This document shows positions 31,511-41,086 of a stretch of DNA of 64,000 nucleotides, in pieces. Every line of letters begins with the position of its first letter. Position 1 is the stretch's first letter. The DNA comes from Enterobacteriaceae bacterium UBA7338 (GTDB taxonomy: Bacteria > Pseudomonadota > Gammaproteobacteria > Enterobacterales > Enterobacteriaceae): NCBI GenBank assembly GCA_002480085.1, contig DKPJ01000012.1, positions 251,707 to 315,706 on the forward strand, read 5' to 3'. The position numbers were made by a program, and so were the translations under genes. Under the pieces are notes generated by a model that searched no databases, was not told where the DNA came from, and saw only the letters and a list, made by a program, of their open reading frames with translations.

Positions 31511-32842
31511 TTAATTCCGCAGTTCCATACGCTTGATGTCGCCCACCACGAACAGGTAGCAGAACATCGCCATCAGGGCCGAACAGCCGACGAACACCAG
31601 TGCAGCGTTAAAGGAGTGCAGTTCGCTGACCAGGTAACCAATTACCAGCGGAGTCACAATGGAGGCCACGTTGCCAAACACGTTAAATACCCCGCCACAC
31701 AGTCCAACAATCTCTTTTGGCGCGGTGTCGGAGATGACCGGCCAGCCGAGGGCACCAAACCCTTTCCCGAAGAACGCCAGCGCCATCAGCGTGACCACCA
31801 GGGTGGTGTTATTGGTGTAGTTACACAGAATGATGCTCGACGCCAGCAGCATGCCCAGGACGATAGGCAGCTTACGCGCCAGGGTAATGGTTGCGCCACG
31901 TTTGATCAGGTGATCCGAGAAGACCCCGCCCATTACGCCACCGGCAAAGCCGCACAGCGCCGGGATAGAGGCCACCAGGCCCACTTTCAGAATCGACATG
32001 CCCTTCTCCTGCACCAGGTAGATAGGGAACCAGGTGAGGAAGAACCACGTGATGGTGTTGATAAAATACTGGCCGAAGAACACACCCAGCATCATGCGGT
32101 TGGTCAATAATTGCTTGATGTAGTGCATTTTCGGCCCACCCGCCGCCACACCCGGCTTTTTGTGGTCCATATCGACCACCGCCCCGCCTTTGGTGATGTA
32201 CTCCAGCTCGCTGGCCGACATGTTCGGGTGGTCGGTCGGGTTATGGATAAACTTCACCCACAGGCCGGTCAGCACAAAGCCAATCACGCCCATTACGGTA
32301 AACACATGCTCCCAGCCCCAGGCGAAGGTCAGCCAGCCCAGCAGCGGTGAGAAGAGCGCCAGAGAGAAGTATTGGGCAGAGTTGAAAATAGCCGATGCCG
32401 TACCGCGCTCTTTGGTCGGGAACCACGCGGCAACGATACGGGCATTAGCCGGGAATGAAGGCGCTTCAGAGAAGCCGAGCATAAAGCGCATGATAAACAT
32501 CGACACGCCAGCCCAGGCCAGCGGGAAGACATCCACAAACCCTTGCAGGAAGGTGAACAGCGACCAGAAGAAGAGGCTGTAGGTATACACTTTCTTCGAC
32601 CCGTAGCGGTCCAGCAGCCAGCCGCCGGGGATCTGCATCAGCAGGTAGGCCCAGCCGAAGGCGGAGAAGATGTAGCCCATAGAGACAGCGCTGAGCTGCA
32701 GCTCTTTGGCGACTTCGGTCCCGGCGATAGAGAGCGTCGCGCGGTCCGCATAGTTAATCGCCGTAACGATAAAGATAATGAGCAAGATTAAATAGCGGGT
32801 AGGCATACCCTTTTTTGATTCAACGGCAGTATCCAGTATCAT
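31511..32842 (-). CDS. garP: Galactarate/D-glucarate/D-glycerate transporter GarP
   Basis: Major facilitator of the anion:cation symporter subfamily that imports galactarate, glucarate and glycerate with protons. 443 residues (E. coli 444), 12 membrane helices. Signatures: [12 protein letters not shown] after helix 1, [13 protein letters not shown] (loop 2-3 MFS motif) and [19 protein letters not shown]. It is first in garPLRK and divergent from garD. The 411-bp gap (32843-33253) carries a CRP site, and CdaR control is expected from E. coli. I see no gene there. Its paralogue in the window is exuT. Confidence 0.96.
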   Translation of the reverse strand: MILDTAVESKKGMPTRYLILLIIFIVTAINYADRATLSIAGTEVAKELQLSAVSMGYIFSAFGWAYLLMQIPGGWLLDRYGSKKVYTYSLFFWSLFTFLQGFVDVFPLAWAGVSMFIMRFMLGFSEAPSFPANARIVAAWFPTKERGTASAIFNSAQYFSLALFSPLLGWLTFAWGWEHVFTVMGVIGFVLTGLWVKFIHNPTDHPNMSASELEYITKGGAVVDMDHKKPGVAAGGPKMHYIKQLLTNRMMLGVFFGQYFINTITWFFLTWFPIYLVQEKGMSILKVGLVASIPALCGFAGGVMGGVFSDHLIKRGATITLARKLPIVLGMLLASSIILCNYTNNTTLVVTLMALAFFGKGFGALGWPVISDTAPKEIVGLCGGVFNVFGNVASIVTPLVIGYLVSELHSFNAALVFVGCSALMAMFCYLFVVGDIKRMELRN

Positions 32843-33112
32843 TTATTAATCCTCGGGCACGGTACTCTATTCTTATCGTTATATGAGGTCTATTTTCCTG
32901 ATTATTTATCGATAGCAGGTAATATCAGGTAACTAACCAGATGCAATGAAATCGTGAATCAGTATAATCAGGCCACCTACATCGCGCATTGTTGATTTGC
33001 TCAATTAATAAATCAGTTCCAGCGATTATATTGAGCATATGCACAAGTCGCTGGGCGCTGATCCACAGATTTAGGCATTCGCCCTGCCGCCGCGCCTGCT
33101 ACAGCTATAATG

Positions 33113-33128
33113 AGTGATCTGGATCACA
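33113..33128. promoter_or_regulatory. CRP site in the garP-garD divergent region
   Basis: AGTGATCTGGATCACA matches TGTGA-N6-TCACA in nine of ten bases. It lies 126 bp upstream of garD and 271 bp upstream of garP. The rest of 32843-33253 is AT-rich, without an ORF, and probably carries CdaR sites that I cannot define by eye. Confidence 0.68.
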
Positions 33129-33253
33129 TTCTTATCTGGAAACTCCTGACACTATTTATTCCATAGCAGTCACTTTTTATTTCTAATAACGAGAAACGCG
33201 ATCCACACTTTACCGTTTTTGTTATCTCACACCTGGCTGGAGAATACTGGACA

Positions 33254-34825
33254 ATGGCCGATATCGAAATTAGACAAGAGTCGCCAACGGCGTTTTATAT
33301 TAAGGTTCATGAAACCGATAACGTGGCGATTATTGTCAATGACAATGGCTTAAGAGCCGGGACGCGTTTCCCGGATGGGCTTGAACTCATTGAGCATATC
33401 CCGCAGGGGCATAAAGTGGCGCTGGTGGATATTCCCGCGCACGGTGACATTGTCCGCTACGGTGAAGTGATCGGCTACGCGGTGCGCGATATTGCCCGGG
33501 GCAGCTGGATCGACGAATCTACTGTGGCCCTGCCCACAGCGCCGCCGCTGAACACCCTGCCGCTGGCAACCAAAGTGCCGGAGCCGCTGCCTGCCCTGGA
33601 AGGCTACACCTTCGAAGGCTACCGCAACGCCGACGGCAGCGTCGGGACCAAAAACCTGCTGGGGATCACCACCAGCGTGCACTGCGTCGCGGGCGTGGTG
33701 GACTACGTGGTGAAAATTATCGAGCGCGATCTGCTGCCGAAATACCCCAACGTTGACGGAGTGGTCGGTCTAAACCACCTCTACGGCTGCGGCGTGGCGA
33801 TTAACGCCCCGGCGGCAGTGGTGCCTATCCGCACCATCCATAACATCGCCCTGAATCCCAACTTCGGCGGCGAAGTGATGGTCGTTGGTCTCGGCTGCGA
33901 GAAGCTCCAGCCGGAGCGTCTGCTGCAGGGAACGGAAGACGTGCAGGCTATCGCGGTAGACAGCGCCAGCATTGTGCGCCTGCAGGATGAGCAGCACGTT
34001 GGCTTCCGCTCGATGGTTGAAGATATTCTGCAGGTTGCCGAGCGCCACCTGATCAAGCTCAACGCTCGCCAGCGCGAAACCTGCCCGGCCTCGGAGTTAG
34101 TGGTCGGTATGCAGTGCGGCGGCAGCGACGCCTTCTCCGGCGTGACGGCGAACCCGGCGGTGGGCTATGCCTCTGACCTGCTGGTCCGCTGCGGCGCGAC
34201 GGTGATGTTCTCGGAAGTCACCGAGGTGCGTGACGCTATCCATCTGCTCACCCCGCGCGCGATCAACGAGGAGGTAGGCAAGCGTCTGCTGGAGGAGATG
34301 GCCTGGTACGATAACTATCTCGACATGGGCAAAACCGACCGCAGCGCTAACCCCTCTCCGGGCAACAAAAAAGGCGGCCTGGCCAACGTGGTGGAGAAAG
34401 CGCTTGGCTCTATCGCTAAATCCGGTCAGAGCGCGATTGTGGAAGTGCTCTCCCCAGGCCAGCGCCCAACCAAGCGCGGCCTGATCTACGCGGCTACCCC
34501 TGCCAGCGACTTCGTCTGCGGTACCCAGCAGGTGGCCTCGGGCATCACCGTCCAGGTGTTCACCACCGGACGCGGTACGCCGTACGGCCTGGTGGCGGTG
34601 CCGGTAATCAAGATGGCGACCCGTACCGAGCTGGCCAACCGCTGGTACGATCTGATGGATATCAATGCCGGGACGATTGCTACCGGGGAAGAGAGCATTG
34701 AGGACGTGGGCTGGAAGCTGTTCCACTTCATCCTGGATGTTGCCAGCGGCCGCAAGAAAACCTTCTCGGATCAGTGGGGCCTACACAACCAGCTGGCAGT
34801 ATTTAACCCGGCCCCGGTGACGTGA
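33254..34825 (+). CDS. garD: Galactarate dehydratase GarD
   Basis: Iron-dependent dehydratase converting galactarate to 5-keto-4-deoxy-D-glucarate. 523 residues, the E. coli length and very similar to it. The N-terminal SAF domain (about 1-100) is followed by the UxaA/GarD lyase body with [42 protein letters not shown] and [15 protein letters not shown] 33254 has GGAG about 10 nt upstream. It is transcribed apart from garPLRK and ends in a terminator. Confidence 0.97.
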   Translation: MADIEIRQESPTAFYIKVHETDNVAIIVNDNGLRAGTRFPDGLELIEHIPQGHKVALVDIPAHGDIVRYGEVIGYAVRDIARGSWIDESTVALPTAPPLNTLPLATKVPEPLPALEGYTFEGYRNADGSVGTKNLLGITTSVHCVAGVVDYVVKIIERDLLPKYPNVDGVVGLNHLYGCGVAINAPAAVVPIRTIHNIALNPNFGGEVMVVGLGCEKLQPERLLQGTEDVQAIAVDSASIVRLQDEQHVGFRSMVEDILQVAERHLIKLNARQRETCPASELVVGMQCGGSDAFSGVTANPAVGYASDLLVRCGATVMFSEVTEVRDAIHLLTPRAINEEVGKRLLEEMAWYDNYLDMGKTDRSANPSPGNKKGGLANVVEKALGSIAKSGQSAIVEVLSPGQRPTKRGLIYAATPASDFVCGTQQVASGITVQVFTTGRGTPYGLVAVPVIKMATRTELANRWYDLMDINAGTIATGEESIEDVGWKLFHFILDVASGRKKTFSDQWGLHNQLAVFNPAPVT

Positions 34826-34845
34826 TCGAACAATTGTAGACTTCA

Positions 34846-34880
34846 AAAGCCGAGTAAGCGCGATGCTGCCCGGCTTTTTT
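34846..34880 (+). terminator. Rho-independent terminator of garD
   Basis: AAAGCCG pairs with CGGCTTT around a loop of about 18 nt that itself resembles a degraded REP unit, followed by a run of T. It lies 20 bp after the garD stop. Confidence 0.75.
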
Positions 34881-34973
34881 ATGTTAATAACAAAATTTCA
34901 TTATTTAACTCAGCGTATTGAATTGCTCAACCTCACTACCTCTTACACCTTTTGACCTAAAGCAAGTTGTCAT

Positions 34974-34991
34974 TATAACTCATAGGTTATA
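34974..34991. promoter_or_regulatory. Perfect palindrome upstream of the XRE gene, likely operator
   Basis: TATAAC-TCATAG-GTTATA is a perfect 6+6 inverted repeat in an AT-rich promoter region 65 bp upstream of the XRE regulator. XRE regulators of this size usually bind such palindromes in their own promoters, so autorepression is likely. Confidence 0.55.
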
Positions 34992-35055
34992 TTGCATTTA
35001 TAGTTAGCCGATGCTGAGTATAAATCGCATCTGATTTTACTGGAGGTCAAAGAAA

Positions 35056-35355
35056 ATGGCGACGCTTAAACAGTTGCTTGCACAACGCTCACCGGAAAGC
35101 CAGGAAAGGATCGCAGCGCGTGCGGCAGAGGTTCGTCAGGAAATTACCCTTGCGAAACTCCGGGAAGAGCTGCACGTATCACAGGTACAGCTTGCTGCCG
35201 CACTTGGCATTTCTCAGCCTTCTGTCGTTAAGATGGAAAAGGTAGATAACGACCCAAAACTTTCAACGTTAAAACGCTACGTGGCCGCGTTGGGCGGTGA
35301 GCTGACATTGGATGTTACCTTGCCTGACGGTAAGCGGATCGCGTTACATCTTTAA
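35056..35355 (+). CDS. Small XRE-family HTH regulator (HigA-like), without a visible toxin partner
   Basis: 99 residues. The N-terminal helical part (TLKQLLAQRSPESQERIAAR) resembles antitoxins of HigA type. A Cro/C1 helix-turn-helix lies at about 35-65 (LREELHVSQVQLAAALGISQ), followed by a short C-terminal beta strand (GGELTLDVTLPDGKRIALHL). ATG 35056 has GGAGG 10 nt upstream. The 175 bp upstream of it are too short for a RelE/HigB toxin gene, and a REP unit plus the convergent Fic gene lie downstream, so it stands alone. K-12 has prlF-yhaV at this junction. Confidence 0.75.
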   Translation: MATLKQLLAQRSPESQERIAARAAEVRQEITLAKLREELHVSQVQLAAALGISQPSVVKMEKVDNDPKLSTLKRYVAALGGELTLDVTLPDGKRIALHL

Positions 35356-35391
35356 CGCTATCTAACCTCGCCCCGATGACGTGATGTTTTT

Positions 35392-35423
35392 GTCGGATGG
35401 CGCTGCGCTTGCCCGGCCTACGG
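35392..35423. repeat. REP element
   Basis: A single REP unit (GTCGGATGGCGCTGCGCTTG followed by CCCGGCCTACGG) lies between the convergent XRE and Fic genes. Confidence 0.82.
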
Positions 35424-35427
35424 TACG

Positions 35428-36432
35428 TTAATCAATAAGACGCCAGTAGCCGCCTTTCGTTGAACCGATGCGCTCCAGCCTGCCCTGTTTTTGCAGCGTC
35501 TGGAGCTGACGTTCTACCGTGCGTGTCGTTACGCCAAAGCGTGTAGCCATGTCGGCAATTGTGCTGGTCGGATGCCGACGTAGCCAAACAAGATACGCCT
35601 GCGCTTTAGGTGACAACTCAAGCACCTTTTCTTCCGACATTTCTTCCGACATTTCTTCCGACATTTTTGACGCTGAATTCAGCCCCTCTTTCAGCGCCGC
35701 TGCAATGTTTCCCAGCATAAACTCGATAAATAGGGTGCAGTCACTGGCTCGATCGCATTCGCCCAATACCTGGTAATACCGCTCCTGCTGGTAATGGATC
35801 GGCGTCTCTACCGGTAGCCAGGCCATTTCGGGCCGCCAGGTGCTCAAGATCAGCGTTTGCCATAGGCGTCCCATACGTCCGTTGCCGTCGGTAAAAGGGT
35901 GAATAAACTCGAACTCATAGTGGAAAACGGAGCTAGCGATTAGCGGATGCAGATCGGTACTGTCCAGCCAGTTAAGTAGTTCACCGACCAGCCGGGAAAC
36001 CTGTGAGGCTGGCGGAGCCATGTGGATGAGCATCCTGTCGCGATAGATACCGACATCGTTTTGCCGGAGATTGCCGGGATTATCAACCAGTCCGGCCATG
36101 AGTATGCGGTGCGCCAAAAGCAGATCGCTAAGCCGCCCTTTCCCCCAGCTGGAGAGATGGTCATATGCCAAAATAGCGTTTCTGACCTCCTGAATATCCT
36201 TTGCCGGGGCCAGCACGCGTTTACCGTCCATAATCGCTGTGACCTGTTCAGCGCTCAGGCTGTTATGCTCAATAGCCAGCGAAGCCTGAATAGTGCGGAT
36301 CCGGTTCTCTTTACGCAGCAAAGGAGAGGCGCGCCCGGTCTGGGCAGCCCAGTGTCCAAGAAGCTCTCCTACCTCAATCACCAAATTCAGGATTGGCGGC
36401 GTAATGGTAAACGGCGGTTGATAGCGGCTCAT
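35428..36432 (-). CDS. Fic-domain protein with N-terminal inhibitory helix and C-terminal winged helix
   Basis: 334 residues. The Fic catalytic motif is complete: HPFTDGNGRMGR at 178-189 (His178 nucleophile-activating, then the anion-binding GNGR). An N-terminal inhibitory-helix-type motif SLAIEHN (51-57, with Glu55) suggests an autoinhibited class II Fic. The C-terminal 65 residues form a winged helix (STIADMATRFGVTTRTVERQ), so it may also bind DNA. Family knowledge: such proteins transfer AMP to targets; the target here is unknown. Between the two domains is a linker with three copies of MSEE from a 12-bp tandem repeat. The gene is convergent with the XRE gene and lies downstream of rsmI on the same strand with only a 5-bp gap. 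It is accessory: no equivalent at this site in K-12. Confidence 0.88.
   Translation of the reverse strand: MSRYQPPFTITPPILNLVIEVGELLGHWAAQTGRASPLLRKENRIRTIQASLAIEHNSLSAEQVTAIMDGKRVLAPAKDIQEVRNAILAYDHLSSWGKGRLSDLLLAHRILMAGLVDNPGNLRQNDVGIYRDRMLIHMAPPASQVSRLVGELLNWLDSTDLHPLIASSVFHYEFEFIHPFTDGNGRMGRLWQTLILSTWRPEMAWLPVETPIHYQQERYYQVLGECDRASDCTLFIEFMLGNIAAALKEGLNSASKMSEEMSEEMSEEKVLELSPKAQAYLVWLRRHPTSTIADMATRFGVTTRTVERQLQTLQKQGRLERIGSTKGGYWRLID
35630..35665. repeat. 12-bp tandem repeat (three copies) inside the Fic gene
   Basis: TCTTCCGACATT is repeated three times head to tail and encodes the repeated SEEM linker of the Fic protein. The unit length is a multiple of three, so copy-number changes would keep the frame. 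Confidence 0.85.
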
Positions 36433-36437
36433 AGACC

Positions 36438-37298
36438 TTACCCCTGCTGCTCCAGGGCGTACTTATAGAGGGCGTTCTTCTTCACGCCGTGGATCTCGGC
36501 GGCCAGCGCGGCGGCTTTCTTCAGCGGCAGCTCGGTCTGCAGCAGCGCCAGGGTGCGCAGCGCGTCGGCAGGCAGATCCTCCTCCTGGGCCTTATGCCCC
36601 TCGACAATCAGCACCATCTCGCCCTTACGGCGGTTCTCATCTTCCTTCACCCACGCCAGCAGCTCGCCGATGGGCGCGCCGTGGATCGACTCCCAGGTTT
36701 TGGTCAGCTCGCGGGCCAGCACCACGTAGCGGGATTCGCCCAGCACGGTACAGATGTCCTCCAGGCTGTCCAGCAGGCGGTGAGTGGACTCATAGAAGAT
36801 CAGGGTGCGCGGCTCGGCCTCCAGCGCTTTTAGGGTGTCGCGGCGCCCTTTGGATTTGGCAGGCAGGAAGCCTTCATAGCAGAAGCGATCTGACGGCAGC
36901 CCGGCGGCGCTGAGGGCGGCGATAGCGGCGCAGGGACCAGGGAGCGGCACCACGCGGATCCCCGCCTCGCGACAGGAGCGTACCAGGTGGTAGCCGGGAT
37001 CGTTGATCAGCGGCGTCCCGGCGTCGGAAACGAGAGCGATGTTTTGCCCCTCTTTAAGCTTCGCCACCAGCGTCTCCGCTTTCTGCTGCTCGTTATGGTC
37101 GTGAAGGGCAAACAGGCGGGCGCTGATAGCGAAGTGCTGGAGCAGCAGGCCGGTGTGGCGGGTATCCTCTGCGGCAACTAAATCAACGCTTTGCAACACG
37201 GTCAGCGCGCGCTGGGTGATATCAGCCAAATTCCCGATTGGCGTGGGTACAATATAGAGCTGACCATGAGAATTCTCCGCCGATTCGTGTTGTTTCAT
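36438..37298 (-). CDS. rsmI: 16S rRNA 2'-O-ribose C1402 methyltransferase RsmI
   Basis: Methylates the 2'-OH of C1402 in the 16S rRNA decoding centre, together with RsmH (N4). 286 residues, the E. coli length. TP-methylase fold with the start [15 protein letters not shown], the SAM-side [13 protein letters not shown] motif and [16 protein letters not shown] 37298 is divergent from lpoA, with 62 bp between the starts. It lies immediately upstream of the Fic gene (5-bp gap), so the two may be co-transcribed. Confidence 0.96.
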   Translation of the reverse strand: MKQHESAENSHGQLYIVPTPIGNLADITQRALTVLQSVDLVAAEDTRHTGLLLQHFAISARLFALHDHNEQQKAETLVAKLKEGQNIALVSDAGTPLINDPGYHLVRSCREAGIRVVPLPGPCAAIAALSAAGLPSDRFCYEGFLPAKSKGRRDTLKALEAEPRTLIFYESTHRLLDSLEDICTVLGESRYVVLARELTKTWESIHGAPIGELLAWVKEDENRRKGEMVLIVEGHKAQEEDLPADALRTLALLQTELPLKKAAALAAEIHGVKKNALYKYALEQQG

Positions 37299-37360
37299 TG
37301 TTTCATCCGTATTGCCGATTTAATATTGAGCATTGCGAAAAAAATATCACTGGATACAGA

Positions 37361-39454
37361 ATGGTACAGTCAACATTTTTCCCTTTAAAAGCAGCGCGTT
37401 GCCTGCCTGTCGTACTGGCCGCCCTGCTTTTTGCAGGCTGTGGAACACAGGCGCCGGACCAGAGCAGTGCGCACATGCAGGGCACGGCGCAGGCTGATTC
37501 TGGCTTCTACCTCAGCCAGATGCAGCAAAGCACAGATGATACCAAGACCAACTGGCAATTACTCGCCATTCGTGCCCTGCTGAAAGAGGGCAAAAGCCAG
37601 CAGGCGGGGGAGCTGTTTAACCAGCTGCCGCAGGAGCTGACCGATACCCAGCGCAAAGAGCAGTCGCTGCTGGCCGTTGAGCTTAAGCTGGTGCAGAAGG
37701 ATTTTGCTGGCGCACAGGCGCTGCTGGATAAGCTGAAGCCCGCCGATTTCGAGGGTAACCAGCTCGCACGCTACTGGCAGGCGCAGATTGATGCCAGCCA
37801 GGGCCGTCCGTCGCTGGCGCTGCTGCGGGCCTTAATTGCCCAGGAGCCGCTGCTGGCGGCGAAGGATAAGCAGAAAAATATCGACGCGACCTGGCAGGCG
37901 CTCTCCTCGATGACGCCGGAGCAGGCGCAGGCGCTGGTAATCAATGCCGATGAGAACGTGCTGCAGGGCTGGCTCGATCTTCAGCGCGTCTGGTTTGATA
38001 ACCGTACCGATCCGAACATGCTGAAGGCAGGGATCAGCGACTGGCAGACTCGCTATCCGCAAAACCCCGGCGCAAAAATGCTGCCGACCGCGTTAACCAA
38101 CGTGCAGAATTTTAAACCCGCTTCTACCAACAAAATCGCCCTGCTGCTGCCGCTGAACGGCCAGGCCGCGGTCTATGGCCGTGCTATCCAGCAGGGTTTT
38201 GAAGCGGCGAAGAATGGCGCTCCTGCCGTGAGCGGCCCGGCCACGCCACTCCAGGTTGCCCAGGCGGCGACAACGGGCGACGCTGACGTCGTTAGCCCCT
38301 CTCAGGCGCCGGTGGATGAGCTGACCCAAACTCAGCCTGCCGCACCGGTAGAGGCCCCGGCAGCCGCTCCCGAAGCGACTCAGGCGCCAGCGCCCGCTGA
38401 ATCCGATGCGCCAGTGAGCGCCCCGGAAGCTCAGGCCCAACCTGCCGCGACCCCAGCGGTAGCCAGCACGCCGGCAAATCCCTCTGCCGAGCTGAAAATT
38501 TACGACACCAGCTCGCAGCCGCTCGATCAGATCCTCACCCAAGTCCAGCAGGATGGTGCCAGCATCGTTGTTGGCCCGCTGTTAAAGGGTAACGTTGAAG
38601 AGCTGATGCGCAGCAACACCGCCCTTAACGTGCTGGCGCTGAACCAGCCGGAGTCGGTGCAGAGCCGGGCGAACATCTGCTACTTCGCCCTCTCGCCGGA
38701 AGACGAGGCCCGCGACGCCGCCCACCATATGTGGGATCAGGGCCGCCGTGCGCCGCTGCTGCTGGTTCCGCGTAGCTCACTGGGGGATCGGGTCACCACC
38801 GCCTTTGCCGATGAGTGGCAGAAACTGGGCGGCGGCACCGTGCTGCAGCAGAAGTTCGGCTCCACGGCTGAACTGAAGATGGGCATCAACGGCGGCTCGG
38901 GTATCGCTCTGACCGGCACCCCGGTGGCCTCCAGCCTGCCGCAGCAGCAGGGCGTGACCATCGCAGGCCTGACTATTCCGGCCCCGCCGACCGAGGCACA
39001 GATCACCGGCGGCGGCAACGTCGATGCGGCCTATATCCTGGCGACGCCGAACGAGATCGCCCTCATCAAGCCGATGATCGCTATGCGCACCGGCAGCCAC
39101 AGCAGTGCGGCCCTCTACGCCAGCTCGCGCAGCGCCCAGGGCGGCGCAGGCCCGGACTTCCGTCTTGAGATGGAGGGGTTACAATTTAGCGAAATCCCGA
39201 TGCTGGCAGGCAGCAACCCTGCGCTGATGCAGCAGGCGCTGAGCAGCGTCAACAACGACTACTCGCTGGCCCGCCTGTATGCGATGGGCGTTGATGCGTG
39301 GGCACTGGCTAACCACTTCGCCCAGATGCGCCAGGTTCCCGGCTTTGAGATCAGCGGCAACACCGGCGATCTCTCGGCGACTCCAGACTGCGTGATTAAC
39401 AGGAAGTTATCATGGCTCAAATACCAGCAGGGGCAGATCGTCCCGGCCAGTTAA
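37361..39454 (+). CDS. lpoA: Outer-membrane lipoprotein LpoA, activator of PBP1A
   Basis: 697 residues (E. coli 678). The lipobox LLFAGC puts the lipidated cysteine at position 27. An N-terminal TPR-like domain (about 30-255) is followed by a periplasmic-binding-protein-like domain. Between them is a Pro/Ala/Gln-rich linker (about 295-370) that is longer than in E. coli and accounts for most of the length difference. It spans the periplasm from the outer membrane to stimulate PBP1A transpeptidase activity. ATG 37361 ([10 protein letters not shown]) aligns with E. coli. The frame is open further upstream but runs into the divergent rsmI start. The 3' end overlaps yraN by 43 nt. Confidence 0.95.
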   Translation: MVQSTFFPLKAARCLPVVLAALLFAGCGTQAPDQSSAHMQGTAQADSGFYLSQMQQSTDDTKTNWQLLAIRALLKEGKSQQAGELFNQLPQELTDTQRKEQSLLAVELKLVQKDFAGAQALLDKLKPADFEGNQLARYWQAQIDASQGRPSLALLRALIAQEPLLAAKDKQKNIDATWQALSSMTPEQAQALVINADENVLQGWLDLQRVWFDNRTDPNMLKAGISDWQTRYPQNPGAKMLPTALTNVQNFKPASTNKIALLLPLNGQAAVYGRAIQQGFEAAKNGAPAVSGPATPLQVAQAATTGDADVVSPSQAPVDELTQTQPAAPVEAPAAAPEATQAPAPAESDAPVSAPEAQAQPAATPAVASTPANPSAELKIYDTSSQPLDQILTQVQQDGASIVVGPLLKGNVEELMRSNTALNVLALNQPESVQSRANICYFALSPEDEARDAAHHMWDQGRRAPLLLVPRSSLGDRVTTAFADEWQKLGGGTVLQQKFGSTAELKMGINGGSGIALTGTPVASSLPQQQGVTIAGLTIPAPPTEAQITGGGNVDAAYILATPNEIALIKPMIAMRTGSHSSAALYASSRSAQGGAGPDFRLEMEGLQFSEIPMLAGSNPALMQQALSSVNNDYSLARLYAMGVDAWALANHFAQMRQVPGFEISGNTGDLSATPDCVINRKLSWLKYQQGQIVPAS

Positions 39455-39810
39455 GCCGTAAACAGGCCGGCGACGCGTGGGAAGCAACGGCGCGCCGCTG
39501 GCTGGAGGGCAAAGGACTGCGCTTTATTGCCGCCAACGTGCGTTCACGCGGCGGCGAGATCGACCTGATTATGCGCCAGGGTCCGACAACCGTCTTCGTT
39601 GAGGTTCGCTACCGTAAAACGGCCCGCTACGGCGGCGCAGCGGCCAGCATCACCCGCAGCAAGCAGTTGAAACTCCTGTCGGCGGCGCGTTTTTGGCTCG
39701 CCCGCCACAATGGGAGTTTTGACACTGTGGATTGCCGGTTCGATGTGGTAGCCTTCACCGGAAACGACGTGGAGTGGATACAAGACGCCTTTAACGACCA
39801 CTCATACTAG
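39412..39810 (+). CDS. yraN: YraN, UPF0102 endonuclease-fold protein
   Basis: 132 residues (E. coli 131). It has the restriction-endonuclease-like core GEIDLIMRQ and FVEVRYR (E-D-EVx motif with arginine in place of the usual lysine, as in E. coli) plus [18 protein letters not shown]. Some family members cut DNA or act at Holliday junctions; the E. coli role is not settled. It overlaps the lpoA 3' end by 43 nt, which implies coupled translation, and is followed by diaA after 19 bp. Confidence 0.93.
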   Translation: MAQIPAGADRPGQLSRKQAGDAWEATARRWLEGKGLRFIAANVRSRGGEIDLIMRQGPTTVFVEVRYRKTARYGGAAASITRSKQLKLLSAARFWLARHNGSFDTVDCRFDVVAFTGNDVEWIQDAFNDHSY

Positions 39811-39829
39811 CTGACATATAGGGATCACC

Positions 39830-40420
39830 GTGCTCGAAAGAATTAAAGTCTGCTTTACGGAAAGTATTCAAACCCAGATTGCGGCGGCGGAAGCCCTGCC
39901 GGATGCGATCTCCCGTGCTGCCATGACGCTGGTTCACTCCCTGCTTAACGGTAACAAAATCCTCTGCTGTGGCAACGGCACCTCTGCCGCCAACGCCCAG
40001 CATTTTGCTGCCAGCATGATCAATCGCTTCGAAACCGAGCGTCCGAGCCTGCCGGCAATTGCACTAAATACCGATAACGTGGTCTTAACCGCGATCGCCA
40101 ACGATCGGCTGCACGATGAGATCTACGCCAAACAGGTGCGCGCGCTCGGCCATGCTGGCGACGTACTGCTGGCGATCTCCGCCCGGGGTAACAGCCGGGA
40201 TATCGTAAAGGCCGTTGAGGCAGCCGTCACGCGCGATATGACCATCGTGGCCCTCACCGGCTACGACGGCGGCGAGCTGGCGGGTCTTCTGGGGCCACAG
40301 GATGTCGAAATTCGTATTCCTTCCCACCGCAGCGCCCGCATTCATGAGATGCATATGTTGACGGTGAACTGCCTTTGCGATCTGATTGATAACACGCTTT
40401 TTCCTCACCAGGATGATTAA
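39830..40420 (+). CDS. diaA: DnaA initiator-associating protein DiaA
   Basis: SIS-domain homotetramer that binds several DnaA molecules at oriC and speeds up replication initiation. 196 residues, the E. coli length and almost identical. SIS core: [20 protein letters not shown] and [16 protein letters not shown]. The start is GTG 39830 ([12 protein letters not shown]), with AGGGATC about 6 nt upstream. It lies between yraN and dolP in the lpoA-yraN-diaA-dolP row. Confidence 0.96.
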   Translation: MLERIKVCFTESIQTQIAAAEALPDAISRAAMTLVHSLLNGNKILCCGNGTSAANAQHFAASMINRFETERPSLPAIALNTDNVVLTAIANDRLHDEIYAKQVRALGHAGDVLLAISARGNSRDIVKAVEAAVTRDMTIVALTGYDGGELAGLLGPQDVEIRIPSHRSARIHEMHMLTVNCLCDLIDNTLFPHQDD

Positions 40421-40429
40421 GGAGTAGAC

Positions 40430-41005
40430 ATGAAGGCACTTTCGCCCCTTGCGGTAATACTCTCCGCGCTGCTGCTTCAGGGATGTGTCGCAGCGGCCGT
40501 GGTCGGCAGCGCCGCCGTAGGCACCAAAGCAGCGACCGATCCGCGTACCGTGGGCACGCAGGTTGATGACGGAACGCTGGAGCTGCGCGTTAACAGCGCA
40601 CTGGCTAAAGATGAGCAGATTAAGAAGAGCGCACGCATTAACGTGACCGCTTACCAGGGCAAGGTCCTGCTGGTCGGCCAGGCACCTGATACCGAGCTGG
40701 CCTCGCGCGCGAAGCAGATTGCGATGGGCGTCGAGGGGGCAACGGAGGTCTATAACGAGATCCGCCAGGGCCAGCCGATTAGCCTCGGCACCGCCTCGTC
40801 AGACACCTGGATCACCACCAAGGTCCGCTCCCAGCTGCTGGCTAGCGACCAGGTGAAATCGTCGAACGTGAAGGTGACCACCGAAAACGGCGAGGTGTTC
40901 CTGCTGGGGCTGGTGACAGAGCGTGAAGGCCGCGCCGCTGCCGATACCGCCAGCCGCGTGTCGGGCGTCAAGCACGTCACCACGGCGTTTACGTTCATCA
41001 AATAG
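40430..41005 (+). CDS. dolP: Outer-membrane BON-domain lipoprotein DolP (YraP)
   Basis: 191 residues, the E. coli length. The lipobox ALLLQGC gives lipidated Cys19. Two BON domains follow (about 45-115 and 124-190). DolP localises to the division site and supports outer-membrane integrity and amidase activation. Sigma-E control is known in E. coli. ATG 40430 has AAGGAG 8 nt upstream, and a REP pair follows the stop. Confidence 0.96.
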   Translation: MKALSPLAVILSALLLQGCVAAAVVGSAAVGTKAATDPRTVGTQVDDGTLELRVNSALAKDEQIKKSARINVTAYQGKVLLVGQAPDTELASRAKQIAMGVEGATEVYNEIRQGQPISLGTASSDTWITTKVRSQLLASDQVKSSNVKVTTENGEVFLLGLVTEREGRAAADTASRVSGVKHVTTAFTFIK

Positions 41006-41011
41006 TAGGTT

Positions 41012-41083
41012 AACGCCCGGTGGCGCGAAGCTTACCGGGCCTACGGAACCTGTAGGCCGGATAAGCGCAGCGCCATCCGGCGA
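41012..41083. repeat. BIME: two inverted REP units
   Basis: Units at about 41012-41043 and 41052-41083 in opposite orientation lie between convergent dolP and yraQ; the second unit ends 4 bp before the yraQ stop. Confidence 0.85.
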
Positions 41084-41086
41084 TGT

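Noticed and set aside
35056..35355. A complete toxin-antitoxin pair around the XRE gene.
   Set aside because: The 175 bp upstream and 72 bp downstream contain no frame long enough for a toxin.
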